Source: Heliocidaris erythrogramma
Taxonomy: Eukaryota; Echinodermata; Echinoidea; Camarodonta; Echinometridae
DNA: 64,000 bases
Assembly (NCBI GenBank): GCA_025617745.1
Contig: CM046853.1
Location: 34,232,625-34,296,624 of the forward strand
Direction of reading: 5' to 3'
The notes under the pieces are model-generated. The model saw only the letters and a list, made by a program, of their open reading frames with translations, made no database searches and was not told the DNA's origin. This document shows, piece after piece, positions 12,401-24,400 of this stretch (its first letter is position 1; every line of letters begins with the position of its first letter). The position numbers and the translations under genes are program-made.

Positions 12401-15400
12401 CCTTCAGTACATTTTCGGATGGAGACTCTCGCCTCCATTCTCCCGTTGATCAAGAGGAAGGACTACACGGTCTCGGTAGATCTCAAGGACGCGTATTTTC
12501 ACATTCCCATTCATCGCGCTTCGCGCGATCTTCTGGGGTTCTCCTTCCTCTCAGAGACTTATCGTTTTCGCGCTCTTCCCTTCGGGCTGCGTCCGGCCCC
12601 TCGGGTTTTTACTCAAGTTGTAGCTGTGCTGGCGGCCTCTTTGAGGCGACGCGGCCTTCGGCTATTTTGCTACCTGGACGATTGGCTTCTTCTTGCGGAG
12701 TCGCGCGATCGTTTGTTAGACGAGACTCGTTTGCTCGTCAGTCTTACTCAAGACTTAGGTTTCCTAATAAATTGGGAAAAGTCAGAGTTAGTTCCTACTC
12801 GCAGCCCAGTTTTTCTGGGGGCGGTGTTAGACATACGGAATCAGTTGGCTCGGCCCAGTCGAGACAGGATTCTCATCATTGTCTCTGCGGCTCGCAAGCT
12901 CTTGCTGGCCAGAAGGGTCAAGGCCAGACAGTGGCTTCAGTTTCTGGGTTATCTAGCCAGTCTAGTCGATGTTCTAGAGGACTGCCGGCTCCTCATGAGA
13001 CCTTTTCAGAGACATCTCCTCAGGTTTTTCAAGCCGGGAAAAGATTCTCTGTTGGTCTGGATTCCAGTACCAATAAGAATCAAGTCTCTTCTCTCTTGTT
13101 GGACGAGCGAGGAGTTTCTCGCGCGAGGCAAGTCCTTCAGTACCCCTCTTCCGTCGATCTCGGTTTCGACGGACGCCTCTCGGTTGGGGTGGGGAGGACA
13201 CTGCAATGGCAGCACGGTCGCGGGGGATTGGTCTCATCTTGGGACTCTTCCCCATATCAATGTCCTGGAGTTTATGGCAGTTCTGTTGACCCTGCTCCAT
13301 TTCAGAAGTCGACTTCTCAGTCGTTCAGTTCTGATCCTCACGGACAATGTCACTGTGGCGGCATATATCAATCGGCAGGGAGGCACTCGTTCGGCTGCCC
13401 TGAATGCCCTAGCAGCTCAGCTGTGGAGGTGGTGTCGTCGCATGGCGATCACACCCGTGGCCTCTTTCATCCCCGGTCGGGAAAACCTCATTGCGGATTT
13501 TCTGTCTCGGGGCAGGTGTCTTCCATCAGAATGGATGCTCCATCCGGAGGTCTTTTGCCGCATTTGCAGTTGCCTAGGTCCACTGGAAGTGGATCTATTT
13601 GCGTCGGTGCTAAACCACCAGCTGCCGAAGTATTGCTCCCGTGTTCGCGATCAGGGAGCATGGGCTCTCGATGCTTTCTCCCTCAGCTGGGAGAACCTTC
13701 AAGGATTCGCCTTTCCTCCCTTCCAACTGATTCCGCGAGTCTTGCGGAAAATCAGGGAAGATCGGGCTCGGGTGCTTGTGATAGCTCCCTTTTGGCCCAG
13801 GAGGAATTGGTTTCCGGAGCTAATGAGCCTCCTGAGGGCTCAACCGTTCCTTCTCCCGCTAAGAGCGGATCTGGTGTTGCAGCCCCTCTCGGGGATTCTT
13901 CACCACAGTCCGGAGTCCCTTCATTTGACTGCTTGGCCCCTGTCAGGGAATCTGCAAGACAGTCGGGTCTCTCTGATAGAGCCGCGGACTTTTTAATGTC
14001 CAGTCGTAGGGTTTCTACTAGGGAAATTTATAATTCCTGTCTCTTGGTCTTTTTCCTTTGGTGTAAAGAGCGAAATCAAACCCCTTCTAAGGCTCCTATT
14101 GGTTCAATTGCGGATTTCCTAATCTCGTTATTTGACAAAGGGAGATCCATCTCTACTATCCGAGGCTACCGTTCGGCGATTGGGGCCATTCATTCGGGTT
14201 TCTCAGATGGTTCGGGGATTTCCAATTCCCCGCTATTGAGTGGTTTGATTCGGTCGTTCTTTCTGAAACGTCCTCCTTGTTCTAGGTTAGTACCGTCTTG
14301 GAGTCTGCCTAAGGTCCTGGAGGCCTTGGCGAAACCTCCTTTTGAACCGTTAGGTGAAGCTTTGCTTCATCATCTTACGGTTAAGACGCTCTTTTTGGTA
14401 GCTATTGCCTCTGGGCAGAGGCGCAGTACTCTTCATGCTCTCTGTCTTACTCCTGGTCATGTTCGCTGGGAGAGAAAAGGCGTTAGATTGATTCCTAAGG
14501 CTTCTTTTATTGCCAAGAATCAAACGGCTGCCTCTGGCCCTGTTGAGATTTTTCTTTGTCCGCTTTCTGGGTTTTCGTCAGTGCGCGAGGACAAAGTTTG
14601 GTGTCCTGTTAGGGCTCTCAAATGGTATATTGATAAGACTAAGTCTTATCGTAAGGATGATCAGTTGTTCCTGATCACTAGAGAGCCTTTTTCTCCTGCT
14701 TCTCTTGATTCCATTTCTAGATGGATTGTCGAGGCTATTAGGGCTGCTGGTACAGAGGCTCTTTTATCTGACAGTAAGCCTCATGCTCATGACACTCGTA
14801 GTGTCAGCACTTCTTGGGCTCTGTTTCAGGGTGTGGCGCTTGATGATATTTTGAAGGCTGCTTATTGGCGTTCGCCCAATTCCTTCATTTCTTGCTACCT
14901 TAGGGATGTTCCCGCAGGTGAGGCTATGTTTGCGTCAGCCACCTTGAAGGCCGCTGTGTCTTCTTTGTAATCTTCGGTGTAATCCTATTCCCTTCTGCTT
15001 GAAACATGCCTCCCGGTCTTTGAGTTGGCGCTGGTCTGGCATAATAGGTAGGTATATATGATTTATTGCAGTAAATTTGTAAAATCAGCACTGATTTTCT
15101 TATTTACTATATAAATCTATATACCTACCTATGACCCTCCCTCCTTCCCCTCACCTTGCAAGCAACATGTTTCTACTTGGGGTTGCTCGCAAAAGAGGAA
15201 GATGGCCGTGGCGTGTTGACGCGCGTGAGTGGCGAAGGGGACAATAGGATTACAGGGGGTGCGCACAATATTGTGACTGATTTGTGTTAAATTGTCGAAG
15301 GGGTCCCGTAGTCAAGACTACTGGCATAATAGGTAGGTATATAGATTTATATAGTAAATAAGAAAATCAGTGCTGATTTTACAAATATGTGGCGTTTTTT

Positions 15401-18400
15401 TTCCCCGACACTGCTAAAATATAAACAAAGTAAAGAGATTTGTTAGTAGAGCATCTAAATTTGTATCATTTCATTGATTTTGGAAAAAGGATTGTGATGG
15501 TTATAAAGAGAGAGAGAGCCAGCACAGTATTACAAAATAAATAGGGAAACCCCCTTTTCCCCTGATTTCTAGAGATGCCCTAGAAGCCAACGAGTATAGT
15601 GTTCAAGTATTTCTGAAAAATGGAGGCCTTGAACAAACGTTATCCGATCTGCCTCCCGAATCAACACATGCATCATTTTAACATCTTATCGGTAATTGGC
15701 ACGTTTCCTTTTCATTCTCAATCTGCAAACCCATCTCAAGAAAAGGTGCGAGTGGCAATTCAATGATAGCTCCAAGGGACACAGATGTTTGTGAGCGAGC
15801 GATAGCATTGTTTTGCAAGTGACCGCATCGTTACAGCGCAGAAGGCGCAGCTGGAATTAGGGCTCTTGGTATCCGCCATGAGAGCATCTTTAAGCCTTGT
15901 TCACCTATGACACAGAAAACGCCTGAAAACACTGCCATGCAAAAATGCTTACTTGTAACCGAATGGCAAGTGGGGTGAAAAAAGTAGCTACATGTAACTA
16001 AAGGAGGCGAGTTGGCTTAAGGAGGCAAGGTGGCTCGGTCGGTAAAACGTCCGCCTGTCGAACCAAAGATCATGGGTTCGAATCCACCCGGGGCGTATGA
16101 CTGAAGCCTGGGTTGTGTGTTAACGTGCGCCTCCTGTTTTATAGATGCAGGCTATGTTACAGTGGAAAACCACTCCGTCCTTTGCATAGGAGATTAAATG
16201 GAGGCCCCGTGTAGAGGAGAGTCACCACCTTTGCATGTTAAGAACCCACTGCACTATTCGAAGAAGAGTAGGGGGAAACCCCAGTATCGTGGTACACCTG
16301 CACATCCCAATCAGTCAGGTCGAGACCTGAGAATTACAGTGATTCTGTTTGCTTTTCCCTTCCCAGGCACAGGTGACACCAAATACTTAATAATAAAATA
16401 ATATTAATAATAACAGTAATAAATAATTGTAATAAAAGCCCCTAAGCATACTTACTTAGTTCTGAGTTATATGATACAAAAATATAAAGAACTACACCAT
16501 GATTATGTAATTTTATTTTGCTGCAGTGGTTGTTGTATGCGGTTTACTGCGGCATGTGGTTTACTGCGGCATGTGTGAACAAGTCTTTACTGTGCTTTTA
16601 AAAACAGCCTTCGCTGATAGAATTTGCAATAAGGCCTGAAAACCGGTCGTTTGTCTAATTTGTTTTTCTTTCATTGTGAGGTACACGGAGGAGTACGATT
16701 AGGGAAGGGAGAAGGGATCCGGGTTGCATGAGGGTTATGTGAAAAGGGGGTCAGTAGATATATAGTAAAGAGGACAGTGATTTTTAATGACAAATTTACT
16801 CTCAGCCAATCAGATGCAAGGATTTCAGTAGCTTATAACAGTTGTCGTTTAAAATCACTGACAAAACATTTGATGAAATGCTCCCCAGATCTCAGAATAT
16901 ACCCTCAGAGCCCTGTTTCATAAAACTTGTTATCAGTAACAACTGCCCCATTTCTATGACAAATTTGCTCTCAGCCAGTCAGATTCAAGGATTTCACTAG
17001 CTTATAACAATTACTGTAAGTTGTTATTGATAACAAGTTTTAGGAAATGGAGCCCTGCTTATGAATGAAAGGGTGATTTTTCTTTTTTTTAGGAAATAGG
17101 AAAGAAGCATGGTAGATGAAATAGTGTGGTATGATGTGTGCAAAAAGAGACACTGTTTGATGAAGACACTTACAAGGGAATTTGTGAGTAAGTGATGCTA
17201 TGCCCGTACATGATTTTTTAATAAATGAACATTAATATCCCAGGGAAGAGGAAGGGGGTAGGCACGGAGGAGAGAGCATGGGAGGAAGACAGAAGAAAGA
17301 AGATTCACAAACAAAGGAGAACGTTTGAAGAGAAGAAAAAGTTGGAAGATGAAATAGATAAGGAAAGGTAGTTAAATAGGAAGACTATTTCAAGAAGCAT
17401 TTGCATAGAATTTTAACTCATAAATGTGTAGCGTGCCATGAAAAAAGAGAACAGAAATGCTCCCACTTATTTTCCTATTGATGTTATAAGAATGCAACAG
17501 TCTTTGAAATTGAAGCACTTTATATTCAAATACTATTCTTATCATCCAGATTTGAAGAGTGTGTTAACAGGCTCTTTCCTTTATCAAAAGTGTGCTCCAC
17601 ATTTCACGAGTGCAGGCTTCAATAATCTTGTCGAAGAATAGAAAGCTGTACTAATGGGAAAGGGAAAAACACAATTTATCTCAGTCCTTAGGGCTGTATT
17701 TGTTTTTCCTAATAAAGTGCACCCATTTAGTATCCCCATTCCTTCATCCTTTTTTTTTTTTGGTCACTTGAAATGAGATAAAATTTGTTTGCCACAGCAG
17801 TCCAGAAAATTGCATTCAAGGGCTTCGTCCTAGATGAAGATTTGAATTTTTATTTTTAGGCTACATTTTTTATAAGGAGGAACACAAGTATAGCATTATT
17901 CATTTCTTATGGATTCTAAGAATCTGTTCAATCTCTAAGTGCCTAAACTTTTACTGGTAAGAAAATATTTTTTCTTCATGATCATGTGAAATGTCAAATA
18001 TATTTATTTCTGTAATTTGTAATACATGACATGACACAAGTATAGCATGATTCATTTCTTATGGATTCTAAGAATCTGTTCAATCTTTAAGTGCCTAAAC
18101 TTTTACTGGTAAGAAAATATTTTTCTTCATGATCATGTGAAATGTCAAATATATTTATTTCTGTAATTTGTAATACATGACTTTAGGAATGATAAACTCT
18201 TCTCCATGAAAAGTATATATATGAAAGATAATTCTATTTGTCCTACAACTTTCCACAAAATGATAAACATATTATATTGAGTAATACCTTAAAACCCATA
18301 GTTCATTTCATTTCAGGCCATATTGAATATGTCTGAATTTTCACCACAAAAATGATCTCACAAGAAACAATAGACCTATAGTTTGATATTTAAAAAGCGC

Positions 18401-21400
18401 AGACAATTTCGGGATAACAACATTTTTGATTGACCTGAGAATATTTTAAAATGTCAAATTAAATCTTCATAGAAGATGCACAATACCGTTGTAAGAAGCA
18501 TCATATGCTTTACATGCTAATGCTTTTTACATGTATTGTTGAAGGATGCACATCCGAAACAGATCAGTGTGTCACGGATATAGTCTGTCAGATGCTTAGT
18601 GAAAGCAAAGTAGTTGGAATCTGGCATACATTAGTCTGCAGTGGTAGCATCTATGTCATCCGTATTATTTGTAATTGAATGTACAATATATTTTTCTTCC
18701 AGTCTTACTGGCGCCTTTGATTGGGTATAACTATATAGATATTGGTGCTTTACAAACTCCCAGATTGAATTGCATGCATGGATTAGATTATGTTATTCCC
18801 AAATGAGGCAACCTTGTTAGTTCATTCAAGGAGTTATAACTCTTCATGTCCACAAACCTCGTGAGTTCATGTCCACAAACCTTGTGAGTTCATGTCCACA
18901 AACCTTGTGAGAATGTTCTAGTCTAAATTAAAGGTGACAATCGCTTCTCGGTCAGTATTATACATTAACTGAATTCCAAACTTCAACCCTGGAACAAGCA
19001 CTATATACCTAAAGCCTCGGTCACAAATACCATTAAGAACTGCTATGAACGCTGTACGAACGATTTTTATAACATTTCGTAAGATCTTCTCAAGAAGGCC
19101 GTACGAAACCAGCGTTCGTAGACCGTTCGTAGACCATTCGTAAGTTCGCAGCCTGGTCGATGGTCTTGTCCAAGATTTTGTTCAACGTCGTACGAAACTC
19201 CCCTCTTCATAAAGCCTGGAGTGTATATTGGAGCATCTCATTGCAAAGCTTCACTTTTTATTTAGTGAAATTAAACAATATACTTTCTTATTTTCAAGTT
19301 GAAAACAAAAATACATTAAGGAAAAATGAAAATATTTACCCTTTATTATATACAGACCGCATGCAGCATGTAGATGGTATTTATTGATTTCATGACCAGG
19401 CCGGTTCATACTGAGCCATGTTAGTGGACCGCATTACCTGGCCTGTAGCAGAACATGTAGAAATTAAGCATTTTCTCCTTCAAACTGCGTGGAAAAGAAT
19501 CAGTTTATCAAATTCCCCCAATACATCTTGTTTGAGCATGACATTACTGTCAGGTATCATGTTACATCTACAGAGCATACCAGAAGCACTCTCCTCACAT
19601 TTGGCTTATAGCCTTTTGGTTCATGGGTTTAAATTATATGCAGCACAACCATTTCACAAAGTGTTGGTAGGATTGTGTGTGTGTGTGTATGTGTGCGTTT
19701 GTTTAGCATTATGTCCGAGGACATTTTCGGACAGAGAACAAAAAAAAAATCATGACAACAATGGTCCTCGGAAGCCGGACAATAGTCCTCGAACGTCGAA
19801 CAATGAATTTATGCCTTATTCCGTCGACTGTCCGAGGACGAGTAACAATAGAGGAACAATAGTTGTCCTCGGAAGTAAAGCCATGTAAACGTGTGTGTGT
19901 GGGCGTGTTTAGCCGTATGTCCGAGGACATTTTCGGACAGAGAACAAAAAAAAAATCATGAGAACAATGGTCCTCGGAAGCCGGACAATAGTCCTCGAAC
20001 GTCGAGCAATGAATTTGTGCCTTATTCCGTCGACTGTCCGAGGACGGAGGAACAATAGAGGAACAATACTTGTCCTCGGAAGTAAAGCCATGTAAAGCTG
20101 CGTGTGTGTGTGTGTGGTTTTACATAGATAGTCTTGTGGGGTACAGAGAACAAAAGAGCACAAATGGTACAAATGACCCTAAAATGACCCCTATTTGCTT
20201 GCGCAATTGCATTTGTTTTGGTGGATACGGCTACTTGTATGACAAGTAAAATCATACAGGTGTGTGCATCGTGGTGCGTACAAAATGACAGCGTATAAAG
20301 GTCAATCGTACTCGATATAAATGACCTTTATCTGCTGCACATACGTAAAGTGTAATTACGAACTGGCTTATTGATGCCAGATCAATTATCATCAAACTGT
20401 AAATGGATTACTGTATAACATGAACATTGAGACTGTTGCAGCAGACTACTTGCATCCTGTTTGAGATGTAAACATCTGACCCTATGAGGGGGTAACACAA
20501 TCCCATTTTTGGCTCGGATTCGTTCGAGTCCCCCCCCCCCCCCCTTTCGATTGATGCGAGGGCATGAGTTTGGTGGCAGCCCTGTTGTGAAGGCGCATCC
20601 CTTTTCTACTTCGCTGCAACGGACAACAAGTGCCCTTCCTGCGCTCTGGCATTTTTGAAGAATGCTTAGACCTATTTTGTGCCTTCATCTCCATATCCAG
20701 TGCTGCCTACCTGCCTGCCTACATTCATCGAAAAAAGTACAGTAGGTCAGATAATTTAAAGGTATCAGTTACTTGTAACGACACATGAATATTCTGAAAA
20801 AGAGTTTTCTTCCCACCGGCTCGGTTACACGGAAATCCCTTTACATGTGTACTGTCTGTATACACCTTCCCATTAGTATATAAAGTAAAATGAAACTGCA
20901 AAGGAATTTAGAATTAGCTTGCAGCAATTTTGATATGAAATAACTGTCTATTAGTGAATTGAAATATTTTGTCAATTCTTGATTCAATTGAAGAATGTAT
21001 GACCATCTTTTGCTAGCTACCACCATGTGTAATTCAATAAGTAGGTTCTCCCTTTCCATTGCTCAGAGGACCCCTTTTTGAATAGCCCTTTGAGCAGAGA
21101 CACGGGGCTTCCTCTTTTCAAACGTATTGTTGGCTTCACGTACGCTTTGCAAACGAAAGAGAGAGATAATGAGAGAGAGAGAGAGAACGTGTGCAATATC
21201 CCCCAGAGGTTCTCATCACAAATTCTATCATGTTGACAAATTGAAAAGTTTGTATGTCTCAAACAGGTGCAAGGTTGGTACGCCTCGGGGCAGAAGAATT
21301 GATCAGAGGGGAAAATAACTGTAACCTGGAGTTGCTCAGTCTTGGTTGGATGCTGCAACAGTCTTTGAAGTGTTTGACGAGCAAGATAGGCTACTGGTTT

Positions 21401-24400
21401 TGGAACCCAGTATAGGCTAGATTTGTTGGTATCTGGTCTTATTCCAAATTCACTCTCATGAACAAAACCTAGAAATAGATGTAAATGTGATTACATATTT
21501 GTACAAACAATCTAAAAGTATTCTAAGTTGCCAAATATTTGGTGTAGAAATGTGAGAATCTACTTTAACAAGTGGTATAGGTACTTTGAGAAGTATATTA
21601 GTATATCTAATATTGCTTTAAAGTTGGTTGATTGATTATTCAATTCAATATAAAACACACTTGAAAGGAATGTACTTTATTCATCAATTTCTCCATTACT
21701 CAAGCATAGGAGACAAAGGAATTTTGATTAAATTCAAAAAAGTGTTGAAGTGTGGGCAATGATATCAGATGTAGGAGACAATTTATCTCGGGAGACATTA
21801 CCAAATCAGGGTGTATATCTAATGCACATATGGTATGGATAATCCATATAGAGTGAGCTATGCAATTCCATCCAAGATGGATTTCCTTGAAATTCAATTT
21901 GTTGTTCTGGTATATGGAATGTGGTGAATAATTTTTTTTTTGGTGTATGTTTGTTTTTGTGGTTTTCATGAGAAGTTTGAAAGTCGGTTATGGAAAGACA
22001 GAGACAGAAAATTTTTTATGTTTTTCTTTGATTTTTTTTGCTGCTTATAAAATGTAGAGGATATTTGTTTATGTTTTTTGTTATAGAGAGAGTGTGAGGT
22101 TGAGAGAAAATCAGAAAGATATATAAGGAGAGAAAGAGAGAGAGAGAGAGAGTTTGAAGGGAGACAGAGACAAAGAAAATTAAGAGTGAGGTTTTAGGAA
22201 GACAGAAATTAATAGTGAGGGATTATTTTGATGTGCAGTTCAATTCTTTCTCCTTTTTTTTGTCTTTTAGAATGTGAAAGGTATTTGCTAATGATTTTTG
22301 TGATAGAAAGAGAGATTTTAAAGAAACATAAAAAGAGATAAATAGAGATAAATAGAGAGAAAGAGAGAGCTAAATGGAGAGAGATAAAGAGATAGAGAAT
22401 AAAGGAAGATACCCTCAAGGGAGACAATGAGAGTGAGCAAAATATTATTTTGTTTTTAAGTTCTATTTTTTCTTGTCTGCTCTTGTGGAATGTGGATGAC
22501 ACTTTTCGAGACGAGACAAAGAATAGAGAGTGTTTGAGTCTGTCTGTGGGTGTCTGTAAGTGGATGCAGTTTTGATCATTCCTAACACATACTTGGATCA
22601 TATGCATCTGATTGGGCAGGATGCTTGGAGAGGGGGTATAGAACCATTATATCATTTAAAGCACTTACGTGACCAGATTGCTCATCGGTCTATGGCAACT
22701 GTGAACCTCACCACACTATGGTAGCGGTCTGCTTTTTTGAAATTGGATCTATTTTTTAATTTTGTTTTGTGTCACACTCGCACAAAGGAATGAAATGATT
22801 TGAACTGTTGGCTATATAGAATTCAAAAGAATAAAAGATGACACCGAGTATGTTAACATCTACCACTGATATTGGGTATGCTGAAAGGTCTTTTAGTGAT
22901 CTCATTTAGTAAAGAGTGATGATTAATCTTCTTGAACTTTTATTAACCCTATCGAGATAATTGACCACATTTTGTGGTTTAGCTCAAATAACTTTTGAAT
23001 CAGAGCTCTAAAAAATATACCAGATGCATTAGTAGAAAGAGCAAAAATTTCTGCACACACTATGTCCATTTTTGTTGCAAGACCATATTGCCAGGAATTT
23101 AACAAACAAGAACAAGCTTTAAATCCTTAAATTGGCAACACATTGAGAGGTTTAAAGTCATTGTTTTTAATCAAAATTGGTAATGTATGTTGTTTTCAAA
23201 GACATTACACCTAAGTAGAAAAATGTAGCAGTAAAATAAAAATACTATTGTTGCTAATTCGAAGAACAAAATGTGATCAATTTTATCCCCGAAATATTTC
23301 CTGTCCTGAAAGGGTTAAACTACATTTTATCTATCAGTCGCCATTTTAAAGCTTTTTTGTATTTGATTGGGAATTTACATTTCAATGCTACAATTTCAAT
23401 AAGGACTCATTTTAATATATCCTGTTCTACGTCTAGCTAGGCCTTGTTTTCACTTTGGGATGCAGTCTAGATTGTTATCCTGAAAACAAATAAAAATTCC
23501 TCAACCATTAAGTACCTTGCAACTCTGTAAAAGTGGACACGCTTCCTATTCCAGACATGATTGTTCATTATTGTCGGTAAACTATTTTCTGTGGAAGTGC
23601 AAGCCATAAGGGCATTAACTATGTGTACAGTATTTGAGTTGACACCTTCTGGCTCTCAGTGAATGATATCCTCCCTTTCTCCTTCGGATCTTGTGTGCTC
23701 TGTAAATACACTTTTTTTTCATTTTCTTTGTCTTTGCAGATTTCGTAGTCTAACAACAGCATTTTTCCGCGATGCAATGGGTTTCCTTCTCCTCTTCGAT
23801 CTCACAAACGAGCAATCCTTCATAAACATCCGCAACTGGATGACACAGCTACAAATGCACGCATATTGTGAGAATCCTGATGTAGTATTATGTGGTAACA
23901 AGTCCGATCTGGATGACCAGAGGGCGGTATCAGACGAAAGAGCAAAGGAGATGGCCGAGAAATACGGGTAAGAATCACAGATTGGGGAGGGAGGGGGGAC
24001 CTGTAGTCCAAACTTTACTGGCATTTAAAGTATGCTGTTTTATTTGTCTTGAGCAATTTCTCTCTCAAATTAATTTTTTTTTCTTAAAAAACAACATATG
24101 TATGAAATCCAGGGGAGGCTCTGAGATTTTTCATTAAAAAAAGGGGGGACAAGTACAACGGAAGAAGGTTAGTACATTTCTATTTGTAATAAGGTATGCA
24201 AGGTTTGATTTTTTTAAGGGGTCACTGCTCACTTGTGCTCTACCCCCCCCCCCCAAAAAAAAAAAAAAAAAATAAATGTTTTAAAAATCTACCAGTTTGA
24301 AACCATAGGCTAATCTGTTACCAACTGCAAATAGCTGACAGTATAAAGGCAATATTTGAAGTGTTATTAAGATTTGAGTGAATTGTGGCATTCGTGAAAT

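Larger units (their letters stand above)
9799..15383 (+). mobile_element. DIRS1-like tyrosine-recombinase retrotransposon, copy 1
   Basis: A 5.6-kb element starts TTTACTGCAATAAATC and ends GCTGATTTTACA. It has inverted terminal repeats of about 170 and 190 bp, and between the last ORF and the right repeat an internal complementary region that pairs with both outer ends. That layout is the DIRS1 signature; DIRS elements are known to replicate via a circle closed by this region and to insert by tyrosine recombinase without target duplication. No flanking duplication is seen here (CATGA left, AATATG right). ORFs in order: gag, RT-RNase H-DAM-like, tyrosine recombinase. gag and RT are broken, so it is not autonomous as it stands. 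It lies sense-oriented in the large Rab27 intron. Confidence 0.93.
438..23739 (+). other. Rab27 large intron
   Basis: A 23.3-kb intron with donor GTGAGT and acceptor TTTGCAG. Apart from DIRS copy 1 and the repeats listed separately, no coding sequence was recognised. The open frames at 516-1043, 1867-2154, 9558-9872 and elsewhere have no recognisable domains and overlap repeats or AT-rich DNA. Confidence 0.85.

Noticed and set aside
9799..15383. LTR retrotransposon or endogenous retrovirus
   Set aside because: Terminal repeats are inverted, no integrase or protease motifs are seen, and a tyrosine recombinase is present.
16040..16110. Possible tRNA gene
   Set aside because: A and B boxes are present but the cloverleaf does not close and a SINE body and AT-rich tail follow.
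19706..20103. CRISPR-like array
   Set aside because: Only two long, near-identical tandem units, no spacer pattern, eukaryotic setting.
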